Shown here: piece by piece, positions 11,801-23,555 of the stretch
Layout of the letters: the number at the start of each line of letters is the position of its first letter
How positions within the stretch are numbered: the first letter of the stretch is position 1
NCBI GenBank assembly: GCA_011947345.1
Contig: JAAVTG010000740.1
Coordinates: forward strand, 186,001 to 250,000
Length of the DNA: 64,000 nt
Direction of reading: 5' to 3'
Source: Phytophthora quininea
Taxonomy: Eukaryota > Oomycota > Peronosporomycetes > Peronosporales > Peronosporaceae
The notes under the pieces: generated by a model
Told to the model about the DNA's origin: nothing
Database searches by the model: none
Seen by the model: the letters and a program-made list of their open reading frames with translations, nothing else
Position numbers and translations under genes: made by a program

Positions 11801-13181
11801 CACTTGGTACGTAGTAATGTGTTCCTGCAATCGACTAATAGACGTGTTACCTCACCACGGCGCCCATTGTTGAACCGCTTACTTACGTGACATCGTGGCC
11901 ATGCACGACCGCCACGTACAGATCGACCGTCGAAAAGGTTAGAGAGTGGCGGATATCCGTTGACGTTGTTTCAAATAACCAGCAAGATCCGATCTGGGGC
12001 TGAGGACAGCCACGAGCGAATTTGCTCGATAAAACTTTGAAGGCTTGAAGGTCGAGTGCATTATTTTCTTGATGATCTTGAGGAAGCATTGCAATCTTGG
12101 AGATCGCTGCAATATTTGCTCAACGAAAGGGTTGTAGTTGTTGTTTCTCCAGGTATATTTCGTGAATCTTTGTTATCTCGACGATCGGGCTAGATAATCC
12201 GCTTCATTCCACAGTTTGTTGCTGCTGCAGCGCCTTCGTAATTTCTTTCGGATCAGCTGCATCGTGTTGGGCAAAAGCATTTACAGGAAGTCTGCATGGA
12301 GATCCCAGTGCAAGATCGGTCGGAATATTCGACGCCCAGCGTGGGAGCTCGGCGTTGAGGGGGACCAGGCAATGCAGCAGATGGCGGCACCGCTCAAGAA
12401 ATAATAGCCGAAGTGAGATTTGTCCGCACCTTGCAGCCGAGCAAGAGCTGGAACTGCACCAGTTGCAGTAGAGGATTGCGCGGCCATCTGCCAGCCACAT
12501 GTACAGCTCAAAAACGTCAACGTTGTGATCCTATGAACACGTGGGCTCGAAGCAAGTGGCGCTCTTATCTGCTGCCGCTTGGGTTGTCAACTTCAGGGCT
12601 GCGGACTGCACTGCAGTTCTCGACTGAAATCCACCGGTGCTCGTCGTCATGCTGAGCTGGCGCGTGACGTGGTGGACCTCAAGGCCTGGTGAAAATATTC
12701 AGGCCCAAGTTGAGGAGAGACCGGACCGCGGCGCGAACAGCGGTGCGGCGCTTGTTGCTGCGACCGCCGGCGAGTCCGGCGTAGCAACACCGGTCAACTT
12801 TCAACTCTGTAGATACCGGCACGGCATACACAGCCTGCCGTGGCAAACATCCTGCGAAGGGATTGCCAGCCCTCAGCAGCCCAGTTCCCAGACGATGACC
12901 CCGGCATAGGAGCGGCTTGGAGACGGAAAATTTTACAGCCGTTGCGGTGCTGTTGCCTTTTGGTGCGGATACTCGTCGCCACATTGCGCCGGACAACCCG
13001 GCTGTGTGCGTTATGTAATGGAGATAAAGCTCCTCTGCATCTCTCGGGAGCTGCAAGTGCGGCCCGCCCAGCACTCTCTGGTCTTCATTCGTGAAAACTT
13101 CGAGCTCAGGACAGTGACAACTTGGACGTCCGCCTTGGGCAGCGGAGCTACAGCACCGCACTCGAAGCAGCAACAGCAAGC
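11801..13181. other. Gene-poor spacer
   Basis: About 1.4 kb between RNase H2A and the PX gene. Short open frames exist on both strands (longest about 166 codons, minus strand, 12679-13179), but none shows domain motifs, conserved splice structure or protein-like composition. I see no tRNA, repeat or mobile element. It probably holds the terminator of one gene and the promoter and 5' UTR of the next. Confidence 0.5.
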
Positions 13182-14287
13182 ATGCCGAACAACAAAATGT
13201 CTCCCACCGCGCTGCGCCGCCGCATGCGGCCGATCCGCGCGACGTCCGAGTCGCTGGTGGCCTCGCAGAAGCAAGCGCAGCACGTGCCTCAGCTCGTGGT
13301 GCGCCCCACCAACCGCGGCGGCGAGACGCTGCAGGTGGCCATGGGCGGCACCGCCATCGAGCGCTCCATGGTCAACGTCGGCTCGATCGCCGTGTACCAC
13401 GTCAAGCCCGTTGTGTCCACCGACAAGATGCACGGCAAGAAGTCGACGCTGTTTGCTGTGCACGTGCAGAACGCCATCACCGGACGGAGCTGGGTCGTGC
13501 ACCGCCGCTACTCGGACTTTATGATGCTGCGCGGACTGATCGCCGAGCACTTCAAGCTTTTCGGCGACGAGTTCCCGCGACTCACCCCGCTCGTGGACGA
13601 GCTCTACTTCCCAAGAAGCACAAGTTCCGCCACAAAATGGGCAAGGTCGTGGAGCACCGCTGCGACGCGTTCCTCGAGTACCTCATGGGGCTGCACCGCC
13701 TGCTCATCAGCCAGAACTACCTGGCGCGCCGCGACATCAGCCCCATCGGACTGTCCATTCTGCGCGGCTTCCTGGGTAGCGCGTTGGTGCAGGACCCGAG
13801 TCACAAGGCCTACACGTTCCACAAGCCCATTCTGCCGATCGAACTCAACCCTGCGGAGCGCACGCCGATCAACCAGTGCGGTTCGCTGCTGACGGTGGTG
13901 GAGGACGACGCCGAGTACGAGGTCGAGGTGGGTGAGGCCGTGGAGCCCGAATCGGAAGCCGATGTGTCGTCCCGTGACGGATCGACCGAAGGCACCGATT
14001 TGGACTCGCTGTCCGAGGACATGAGCGACGGCGACGACAACGAGGAAGAGGAAATGCGCATGTCCGAGATCGTGGACCGACGACGCTCGCACAAGTACGC
14101 GCGCAACCGCCGCGTGCTGCTGTTCCTCCGCAAGGACGGCGTGGTGGTGGAAGACGTCTTGGAAGGACCTGCCACGACACCAAGAGGAGCCCCCGTGGAC
14201 AAGATGTACGTCCGCGCGTCCGAGATGCTGCGACCATCGGAAATGGTGCGCGCGTCGGAGATGTCCGCAAACTTTGTGTCGGCCTAA
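13182..14287 (+). CDS. PX domain protein (one-base frame break at about 13611)
   Basis: Sorting-nexin-like phosphoinositide-binding protein, probably endosomal. The ATG at 13182 opens a basic N-terminus. The PX fold runs from about residue 60 to 200, with a strand VGSIAVYHVKPV, the lipid-binding WVVHRRYSDFMMLRGLI block, and the helix that follows. The frame breaks inside the FP-rich segment after ELYFP. Adding one C to the ccc run at 13610-13612 joins it to the downstream frame from 13637, which continues the PX alpha-helices (RCDAFLEYLMGLHRLLIS). With that base the protein has 368 residues. The C-terminal half is acidic (EEEEMRMSEIVDRRR), then ends with degenerate repeats of the form SEM (VRASEMLRPSEMVRASEM). 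There is no BAR domain, so it is a short PX protein. No intron is seen. Confidence 0.8.
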
Positions 14288-14699
14288 ATTCCCATCGAAG
14301 CAAGTCAGCATCGGAACTGGAAACTGCAGGGACTACAGCAAACCTATCGAGAGCTACCAACCACCATCGTGGGGTGGTACCGACAGCACGAGGACGCGAA
14401 GCAGCCTCCTCGAACGCAAGAAACCCACAGCAACAGCTAGCTCTCCTATTTAACCTCTCTTAAATGGCAACTACTACTAGTACTCAACCACTCGCCAAGT
14501 CTCAGCATTCCTTCAGCGGAAATGGCCCTGAGTCAGCATGCAGTTGTTCGGTCTGTACTGCGGTTGCCGCTCAGAAAAGCATGCATTTTCGACTCGCGTG
14601 TCGTCGGCGGATAGAAAGCAGGTGGGTTAACCCTGGTTATTTTCCGCGCCAAAAACTCATTGGCGGGAACGATCCGAACTGCAAACTATCCAAACTGCC
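14288..14699. other. Intergenic region upstream of the chromatin remodeller
   Basis: About 410 bp with no coding signal that I can support. It should contain the 3' UTR of the PX gene and the promoter of the SMARCAD1-like gene. Confidence 0.5.
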
Positions 14700-17519
14700 A
14701 TGCCGCTGGGCGTCAAGGAAAGCGTGAGCGGGCGGCAGTTCATGCTCACCGCGGCGGGCAGAAGTGCGTGTGTGGCGGTAAGGGTGCCGTGTACCTGAGC
14801 GGGCTGAAGGTGGCGCTGCGCTGCTGTGGCAAGACGTCCATCGTGGTGACGCGCCAGACCAAGCAGAGCGTGCTGCGGCAGGGCGACGTGCTGCTGCTGG
14901 GGCTGCGCGACGCCTTCTACGCCAACGGGACGCTCACCAAGTACGAGGTGGTGGACACGGAGGCCAAGCCACCCAAGCCGGCGCTGCACGTGCTGCCGAC
15001 GCGGGTGCCAAGCATCACCATGAGCTCTGCAGCGTCGGCACGTCACCGACCGCCAAAGACGAGGCTCGTGTCGTCCTTCTTCTCTAGGAAACAAGACAAA
15101 CCAGTCAAGAAGGAGATCAAGACAGAAGAGCTGGAGGACACGGCCTCCAGCACCGCTGAAGATGTCGAAGAGGAAGAGCTGGCTCCTAGAAGACGAGGCA
15201 AACGCTCTCGAGCCATCGTAGAATCGGACGACGAAGGAGACGACAGCACAGAGGTCAAAATCAACGACCTGGCCGTCGATTCGGACGTGTCGTCGCCCAA
15301 AGAGGACGATGTGTTCGAGCGAGACCTCGAGTCCACGTCGGCGGCCAAAGACTGGATGGCGGCGTTCGGACGCAACGCCACCAAGAAGCAGAAGGCAGAG
15401 ACTGTCGGTGCTGACGGGTGGGTGAAAGCCCGCGGAAATGATAGGAAACCAAAGGAAAAGCCGCAGAAGACGAAACACTTTTCGTACGATGGTCCTGGCG
15501 GCGACGACGACTCGGATGAAGACGAACATTACACTCGCTCCCATGACGAGGTCGGCCAGCTGCTGGAAGAGTGTGAGGCCATTGCGAGGAAGCTGCGCCA
15601 CTCGGTTCGGAATTGGTCGAACGCCAAATCGGCGACGTCCAGCCCGTCCACATCGCCGGCAGATGCAACGGACGAAGACGAACCGGATCACATGTCGTTG
15701 GCAGCCATCGATTTCGCCGATCGACGCGTGGTGACTCAAGACGACATCCCGGACATTTGCGAGACGCTGGAGCTCAAGCCGTACCAAGTGGTGGGCGTCA
15801 ATTGGCTGCTGCTTCTGCACGACAACAACGTGTCGGGCGTGCTGGCTGATGAGATGGGTCTCGGTAAAACTGTGCAGACGATTTCCTTCCTGCTCATGCT
15901 CAAGTCATTGGAGAAGACTTCTGATAATGCAACGGGCCCGCATCTGGTCGTTGTGCCGGCAAGTGTGCTGAACAACTGGACGCGGGAGTTTGCGTGGATT
16001 GCGCCGACCTTGCGCATTGTTACGTATCACGGCTCAAAGGACCACCGCCGACAATTAGAAGACACTCTTGGTAGCGACGATTTCGACATCATGCTTACAA
16101 CTTATGCGTACTTTGAACGTGACAGCAGCCAGGAGGAACGTGCATTTCTGCGGAGTTTCCAGTTTGGCTACATGATTCTGGACGAGGGCCACAGTATCAA
16201 GAACTCGCAGACGTCTCGCTTCAAACGTATCACTGCGCTGCGTGTTCGTACCCGTTTGGTGTTGAGTGGTACGCCCATTCAAAACAAATTGACCGAGCTG
16301 CTGACAATGTTGAGCTTTTTAATGCCCCGGATGTTCGACCACGGCTCGGACGAGCTACTCAGTTTCTTTGACGGGAACGAACAAAAGAAATGCGAAAAAG
16401 TCCGCAAGATCCTGGCGCCGTTTATTCTCCGTCGTGAGAAGAAATATGTGTTGAGTCAGCTGGTGCCCAAGACAGTCTCGGTAGAGTTCGTTAAAGTGGG
16501 CGAGAAGCAGCGCCAGGCATACACAGAGTTGCTCGAATCGGTCATTAAACGGAAGGAGGCTCAAGCAGCTCGGAAGTTAGCTGCAAAGGATCGGAAACGA
16601 AATAAGGGCAAGGACACAGAAGCTGAACGAAAACTGCGGAAGCTGATGGACAGCTATGCAGAACCTCCTGGAGGCGAACCCAGCGCGATTGCCATCTTTA
16701 CGCAGCTGCGTAAAGCAGCCAACCACCCCGTTCTGCTTCGAAGGCATTTTGTGTCGAACGAGATTTTGGAAACGATGAGTATGTGTTTGCATCGAGCTGA
16801 AGCGTTCGGCAATCAGTGTTCCATTGGCCGTGTTCGTCAAGAACTCGAGTCCTACAGCGACTTTGAGCTCCACGACCTATGCGTGCAGTACCAAGCGATC
16901 GAGGATTTGCGTCGCCTTCAACTACCCATGGAAACTCTGTTGGCATCAGCCAAATTCGATTATTTGCGGCAGTTGTTGCCTAAACTTCAGTCGGACGGTC
17001 ATCGCGTGCTCATTTTCTCGCAGTGGACAAAGCTTTTGGACTTGTTAGAAGTACTGATGAGTCACATGGAGTACCGTTACTTGCGATTAGATGGCTCGAC
17101 GGATGTGCAGGAACGACAGGGTCTGATTGACACGTACAACGAAGATAAACATCTTCGTCTTCCTTCTGTCTACGCGTGCTGGTGGCCTTGGCATTAACCT
17201 CACCGCGGCAGATACAGTCATCCTACACGATCTAGATTTCAACCCGACTGCCGACGAACAGGCTTGCGATCGCTGCCATCGCATCGGTCAAACGAAACCT
17301 GTATCCATTTACAAGCTCGTAGCGGAGAATACAGTAGACCACGAGATTTACAAGCTGGGCGAGTCCAAGACGGAGCTTAACCACAACATTTTAGACAAAC
17401 TCAACGCCCACGGTGTGAAGAAGAAAGGCAAGAAGAACGATGCCGTCACTGTGGAAATGCTGCTTGCGTCGGTTATCTCAGACTACAAGAGCGCTAAAGT
17501 GGAGGGCGAAGACGAATAG
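14700..17519 (+). CDS. SMARCAD1: SMARCAD1/Fun30-type SNF2 chromatin-remodelling ATPase
   Basis: Nuclear ATP-dependent nucleosome remodeller; in other eukaryotes this family acts in heterochromatin maintenance and DNA-end resection. No introns. The start is taken as ATG 14700; one G missing from the ggg run at 14756-14758 reconnects it to the main frame. The first roughly 100 residues form a compact Cys/Gly-containing region of unknown fold, followed by an acidic, lysine-rich nuclear linker. The helicase core starts with [17 protein letters not shown] and Walker A DEMGLGKT near residue 383. The DEGH box near residue 494 is characteristic of this subfamily. SGTPIQNKL and FILRR follow. The second RecA lobe contains [15 protein letters not shown]; the frame breaks near 17145-17150, just before [17 protein letters not shown]. 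The next frame continues with [12 protein letters not shown] and ends at 17519. About 940 residues when joined. Confidence 0.9.
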
Positions 17520-17762
17520 ATTGCTGTATCGCATAGAGCGATTGAAAATTGCGATCATCCTTTTGAGGAAGCTGGCTCACTTCCTGACTTCTTGCCACCA
17601 TGACTTCCCTGTTGTTGCAGATACCATTAGCTCCTGGAAGACATGTGAATTCTAATTTGTTAACGTACCGTGCGTGGTTTGACGGAGTTTTGTAGATTCG
17701 GCACAAACTACAGACAAGTCAGCAAAACAAGTTGTTAAAACGTGGAAGCCATCGCACGTTCG

Positions 17763-20488
17763 CTAGAAGGAGAAACGCACAATGCTTTGGCTCTCTCGTC
17801 GAGCCATCTCCTCTTCACTTTCCTCTGTCAAAGGAGGAAACGCGCGCGAAGCCTCAAGCATATTCAGCGCCAAATCGGCGTCGTCGCAGTCGAAGTCGTC
17901 GTCGTCGTCGTCGTCATTCATATCGTCGTGACCCAGTCGAAGACTTAACAGCTCGGTTGTCCTCCTGATCTGCTCGACCATGGTCGTGATATCCGCCAGA
18001 GCGGAGGGAATCAAATCCAACGTCACTTCAGTTCGGCCAAGCCTTCGAGAGACTGAATCGCTTGGTAAGATTGTTCGTCGACTGTTAGCCGACTCAAGGC
18101 CAGGAAGCGTAAATTGCCCAGCAAGCGACGACCCCGTGCGCTGTATCGTTTGGCGTTTCAGGAGTAAATTCCGCCCGCTGTCACTATTAGAGGAGTAGTG
18201 AGCTAGATCTCTAGTGCTGCCAGAAGACACCAGCTCAATCGATTGGTGCTCTCGTTGTGAGTCTTCGCGTATGGAAGGGCGGATACGCGTTGGACGAGGA
18301 ATTGTTCGCGACATTCGCCGTACCGGTTGGGAGGCTCGATCGGCAATCTCTTTCAGTTTGTCTCCCAGTTTCTTTGCGCGATAGATCGTTCGTAAAGATA
18401 CTGACATTCTCCGTTGCTTTAGCGATTGATCCACGACCCTTGTGAGCTGGTTGTGCACTTTTGCCTTCTCCACTGGCGACTGGATGTTCATGTTGTCCAG
18501 TTGCCGTTTGATGACCGTTCGCTTCATGCGTTCACCAAACTCTGGGTACTCGGCCGCGATCTCGTTGAAAGCGTGCTTACTGAGCACGTTGAGGTCGCAA
18601 ATATTGACGGCACGCACAGTGTTGGTACGGCGTACATCGATAACAAGAGCAGTCTCGCCGAAGAAGTTGCCGTCTCGCAAGTAAATGCGCTTGTCCGGGT
18701 TCTCTTGATCAGGGATCAAGATCTCAACCAGACCTTTCCGGACGATGAACATCTCCTTGCCAATGTCGTCGCAGTAAATGATGGTATCTCCGGGCAAGTA
18801 GACGGCCGTCTCCAACGCCAAACAAACTTTCCCCAAGAACCGTGAGTCGGAACCTGCAAAGAACGGAACGGTGTTGACCAAATCCTTGTAGAGATGAAGC
18901 GCGATGGTTGTTCTCAACGGCTTGGAGATACCAGGCTGATTCAAAAGCATCATGTCCGAGTATGCACGTTGCTACAGGAGAGAGAAAAATGTTTAGCAAT
19001 TTCGTATCAGCGTAAGAAAAGTAATGTGACGTACGTTAATCCACAAGTAGTCATAGTTTCTTCGAACTCGATGCTGTAATTCCTCCGGTAGCTCGTAGTA
19101 CTTCATCTCGGCCTTGATCATGTCCATGCGATTTCGAAATTGCGCCTTTTGCTGATCCCAACTCATCAGCAAAGTGATGACATTTCCAAACAGAAAAGCG
19201 CAAAAGATGGTTCCCAGCATGAACACGGTGATGCTCATATAGTACAGCTCGATGCTGGCATCATTTTCAGGGTTCCGCAGCCTCGCAATGCTAGAATACG
19301 TCGTGCTTTCTCCAATCCCCAAAAACATGAGCATGATAATGTGGAGACATTGGACATACATAGGGGCCAGCTACATTTCAAGGAAAGGAAGAAAAAAGTT
19401 AGTTTTGCATGAAGAATACAAACATAAGAAGAAATCTCACCTCAGCATCACCACAGAATTGCTCGCCTCTGTCATCGATACATTCGTTGAAGAGACTTGC
19501 CCAAATGCAAGCAAAGAAGTGCAGTCCTAACGCCAGCCCCAAAAAACTGACGATGAGGTTGTAGTATTTCGCATATTCGCGGAGATATTTGAGTAGTCGA
19601 CCAATTCGTAAAAGTTTGGGGATTTTCTGTAGCTTGACAATCTTGAGCGATTTCCCAGACGACGGCACGAAGAGAACCAGCGGGAAGTTGGAGATCAAGT
19701 CTACAATGAACCACGTTTTAAAGTATTTGCGCGACACTTTCTTCGGATCCATCACCACTTCGCCATTCGTGACGATTCCTGTGCGCAAAGTCATCATCAT
19801 ATCTGTAATGAAATACACGTCGATCAGAGTGTTCATGGCACCCAGTCTGCTCCAGTCGATGAATTGGAAGCCGATGATAAATGGAATCTGTAAAACATAA
19901 AGACAACTTTAGCATTTTTCCTTGGTGATACCAAAACCAACAAAATCAAACTCTTACCATTACGCACACGTAGATGACCAACGTCACTGTCAGGATCTCC
20001 CACGCCCGCCGCATCTTTGAATTCGGGTGGATCATATACCGACTCGTGTTGAGTTTGCGGTCGTGGTAAATGTCGATTTTGTGCGCGTTCATGTTTTGTG
20101 CCATCACTGCCAGCTTCCCCAACACTTTCCAACTGCGGTGCTGCGGGTCCGACTCGAACTGGATCGACTTGATCGCGTCGAACGCTCCATCTGCAGTTGC
20201 TCGTTTCTGCTTGGCGGCGCTTTCACTTCCAGTAACTTCCGAGGCCAATTTATTCGCCTCGCAAAGTGTGGGTCCTCTTGTATTCCGACCGGCGGAAGGA
20301 GCTGGATCGGGATCGGTCGGGCCAATTTGTTCGGCTTCTTGTGGGTGTGCCGGCAACGCCAGTCTGGACTCGACGTCTGCGTCTTCACCAACCTTGGTAT
20401 CATCAAGAGTAGGCAACGCAGACTCTACTTCCACCTCTCCTTCCGGCACCACTCGACTGCTAGAGACTTCGCCATTGGGTCTACTCAT
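17763..20488 (-). CDS. Cyclic-nucleotide-gated / HCN-like cation channel with unusual filter
   Basis: Plasma-membrane channel of the CNG/HCN/KCNH superfamily. Four exons (20488-19958, 19887-19441, 19370-19035, 18971-17763) splice in phase to exactly 840 residues. The cytosolic N-terminus is acidic and Pro-rich. S1 spans the first junction (about residues 165-190). S4 is seen at residues 256-277 with basic residues about every third position (KIVKLQKIPKLLRIGRLLK). S5, pore and S6 lie in exons 2-3. The filter reads FLGIGEST (GIGES at 344-348) where potassium channels have GYGD. A C-linker with paired basic helices follows. The cyclic-nucleotide-binding domain has FFGETALV (541-548) and RRTNTVRA (552-559), matching the phosphate-binding cassette, so cAMP or cGMP binding is likely. 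The C-terminal tail is long and ends in a poly-Asp stretch. Confidence 0.9.
17895..17915. repeat. GTC trinucleotide microsatellite
   Basis: Seven perfect GTC units inside the last exon of the channel gene; on the coding strand they are GAC codons making a poly-Asp run in the C-terminal tail. Likely length-variable between strains. Confidence 0.85.
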
Positions 20489-20646
20489 CTCGACTGGCCG
20501 AAGACGACTTCTTTAGCATTTCAGTCGTAGCGCCAAGTGCAAATGCACTGTCGTTTTGCTCTGGAAATAGTGAAGTTGGAAACGGACCGCGTCGGTACTT
20601 CCGAAGTAAAGTCTATTTCTCTATAATGGTCTAGCTACCTTTCTGC

Positions 20647-22238
20647 TTACAGCAAGCACTCAAACCACTTGACCGGTTTCTTGTATGCCTTGAACAGTGC
20701 ATCGCCGTTGTAGAAGGTCGTGTCGGCGTGGTTGAGATGCGTCACGTAGAATTGGTCGTGGTAGTCGGCGCCAAACTCGTCCATTGGGAGACCGCCGGCG
20801 CAGCTCTGAAACTCGACCATGCCGTCGTTCGCGTCCGACTTGTGCGGGATCATGACGCCTCCGAGCCAGTACATGGCTTGATACACCGACGCGATGCCGG
20901 AGTAGCTGTCACTGCACATTGCAGCCGTGACGTTGGTTTGGTAGGCCAATCGAGCCTCCGCATAGGCATCGTCTAGCTCGGTCGTACTATACGACTCATT
21001 CTCGTACGAGAGTGATATGGTGGAGGCATTGGGAGGACACTGACCGAACAAATTGGCCACGCTCTCCAGTAGACCGTTGTCGCCGGCGCAAGTGCGCTGC
21101 ATGAAATCCGAGGCCATACTTCCCATCATTGGAGCGCTGGTGGCTGCCCACGAGACGCTTGAGTCGAGACTGCACAACCCGTTGGCGATTGCCGCTGCAA
21201 GTGTGAGGCCTCCCATAGAATGCGTGACGATGATGGTATCGGAGATGACGGTCGGCGTGCTGGAAGGACTCGCCTCGACGGCGTAGTCGCAGACCTTTTG
21301 TTGCTGGATGCGGTTGGTCCAGGCGTTGTGAATGGTATCCATGATGGCATATTTGAACGACGTACAGCACGGCGCGTGCTCGGTCAGGTTGCCCCAGTAG
21401 TCACTAAAGGAATCCTGCAGCCCGGGCTTCTCGTACGAGATACCGAGACCGTGGATGAACACGCAAGGACGAGGAGTCGACTTGCACTTGCACGACGATG
21501 GGTTGAGCTTAATATTTTCCCCGTGCCGGCGTCTCTCTCTTCACTGGAGGGGATTTCCTCGCCAGTCAGGAACGCAACCGTTGTGGCGGTGACCGAGGTG
21601 GTATTCACGACCCATTCGCACTCGCTTTTCGCGTCGGTGTTCATGGACGGAGTCGAGATATTGACCGCCGTCTTCAGGTACCTTATCGTGATGTCCAGGT
21701 CGCTGCCGTAGATGTGAACGCCCTCGGATCCCGACGCACACAACGCAAGTGTACTCCCGCCAAGCGAGACCTTGAAAAGATGGCCAGGGTTGCACTTGAC
21801 GACACTGTCGGCCGAGGTCACATTGGACGCCGCAGTGGCGTCGTTCAAAGCCGACAGAACGTCGTTAAGCGGTGGCAGGGATTTCACGTCAAGACATTCC
21901 GTCAGCGACTCGGTTTGCTTCGCTTGACCGGTTGGGGACCCGCTTGACAAATACGCGAGTCCGTCGAGCACTGTGTACTTGTAGACGGTGGACCCCTCCG
22001 TGAACTCGGTGTATCCGTCGTACATGACTTCGGTGCCGTTGGGAGACACGACCGGGTTGGCGTACATGTCGAACTCGACCTCGCCGTGGACCTTCATCGA
22101 ACTGCGCTTCAGCTTGAAGTGAAGTTGCAGAGACGGCCACTTGGCGGTGCTCGCAAGGAGGTCGCCATGAACTCTAAGCACTGCCGGTGTGGAGGCCGCA
22201 GCGACGGCTACAGCCAGTGAAGGGAGACTCAACCGCAT
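20647..22238 (-). CDS. Secreted alpha/beta-hydrolase (lipase/PGAP1-like), paralog 1, frame broken once
   Basis: One of four paralogs in this cluster. The start ATG at 22238 is followed by a signal peptide (MRLSLPSLAVAVAAAS). An N-terminal domain of about 230 residues of unknown function follows (SLQLHFKLKRSSM, EFDMYANPVVS, ALCASGSEGVHIYGSDLDI). The hydrolase domain opens with CKCKSTPRPCVFIHGLG and has the nucleophile elbow VTHSMGG, the acid in NDGMVEFQSC and the histidine in HLNHADTTF. The C-terminus is KPVKWFECLL, identical in all four genes. The two domains lie in different frames: the break is in the gagagaga-like tract at about 21530-21541, where one base restores continuity. Many Asn-x-Ser/Thr sites and paired cysteines fit a secreted glycoprotein. 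The substrate is unknown; an ester or lipid is inferred from the fold. Confidence 0.8.
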
Positions 22239-22664
22239 CGATCCTGGTCCAGCTTAGGCTTGGTAAGATTTGTAATGAGGAGCATAAGCCTCGGTGATGG
22301 ACTGTTACAGTAATGCCTGTGCTGGTCAGCGGGAGCAAAGCGCCGCGGTTTGGATGGTTGTGGCATCACGGTTGTTCACTGTTGGCGTCACATGCAGGTC
22401 TTGTGCTTGAATTTGTCGGCGACCAACTCCGGCTCCTGTCCAGTGCCGTGCAACGAGGTGAAGAAATCGCTCACCCCGCCATACTCAAAGGCGCGGCCCG
22501 CATGCCAAAGCCATGTACTTTTGTCCCCGAGTCAACGGTGCTGGTTCCGTGCTGCCAGATGCCCAGGATCGAACAGAGGATGGGACTTCATGCCCGCCAC
22601 CAGCTTGGTCCAAGCCTTGCTACGATGCCGCCGTCGGGCTGCAGAGTTGATCGAAATTGACAAT

Positions 22665-22680
22665 TTGGGCGAAAGCCCAA
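22665..22680. repeat. Perfect hairpin with GAAA loop
   Basis: ttgggc (22665-22670) and gcccaa (22675-22680) pair perfectly around a GAAA tetraloop. Position in a gene-free stretch; function unknown. Confidence 0.5.
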
Positions 22681-22733
22681 CGAGATTTGATGCCGCAGTA
22701 ATGGTGCGCGATCAAGCAGACCGCTTAATTAAT

Positions 22734-22776
22734 AGGCCCCTCGCCGCCCCTGTCGGCGAGGATAACCCAGGGGCCT
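22734..22776. repeat. Nested inverted repeat
   Basis: Outer arms aggcccct (22734-22741) and aggggcct (22769-22776); inner arms ctcgccg (22740-22746) and cggcgag (22754-22760). Inner and outer stems overlap by two bases, so they may alternate. No gene or terminator is obviously attached. Confidence 0.5.
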
Positions 22777-23555
22777 GTCACCCCGCCGGGCTCCTCAGGG
22801 CCCCTCCTAGGGCGTCTCACGAGTTATCGAAATCACTCGAGTAGCCCTCCAGTGCCTATCCGCGCGTGAGGCCCCAAGTCGGGGACGGCTGTCCCCTTGG
22901 GCGGACTCCCGAAGAAGGGCAAGGAGGACAAGAGGGACGTCTTTGAGCCTACGCGCGAAGGGCGTGCGTGCGCGTGGGTGGTCCATAAGGAAAGCTTCAA
23001 TGGAGGCTCCCGCAGCAAGGGAGTGACGCCTGCGTTACGACCAGGGATAAGCGGCCCTTGTAAGGAAAGTTCCCTTCCAGAGCCAAGGCGCTGTCACGTT
23101 CAAACCTCGCTCACGCAAGGACCGTGTGAAATGAAAGTGAACTACCGTGGTGGCCGCGACGCCTGCTGGGAGTCAGGCAGAGTTCGGTGTTTGAGCTGCC
23201 TCGAGCATCCAACGCCCGGACTTGATCAACGGTTCCGCGATACCCGCTTCGTTGTGCCCCGTCAGGTAATGCGGAAATTGCTGGCAGGATGCGATGACGA
23301 CCCAGGCTCACAGTTGGAGGATGAGGAAAGTAGTAGGGGTTGTTTAGCTTCACCAAGGCAGCGATTTAAACAGTATGGAGGAATGGACCACCTTTCTTTC
23401 ATAAAGCGGTCAAAGTTGCTGTTGAACATGTCCGAGTTAACGTCAACGGTGAGCTACAACCCGTGTAGATCTTACTCATGCTGTTTTGACAAGGCATTAA
23501 TCGGTGAAGCGTAGCTTCATTTTCATAGATGTACTAGCATATTCACCTGCACCAC

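Larger units (their letters stand above)
22239..23555. other. Gene-poor spacer between hydrolase paralogs 1 and 2
   Basis: About 1.3 kb. Short open frames lack recognisable motifs. Base composition is patchy, and hairpin-forming sequences cluster at 22.66-22.78 kb, which could mark remains of a mobile element, but I find no transposase, reverse transcriptase, terminal repeats or target duplication. Confidence 0.4.

Noticed and set aside
12679..13179. Minus-strand open frame of 166 codons as a gene
   Set aside because: No motif, unusual composition, and it overlaps the 5' region of the PX gene.
22239..23555. Retrotransposon in the spacer
   Set aside because: No reverse transcriptase, integrase, terminal repeats or target-site duplication could be seen.
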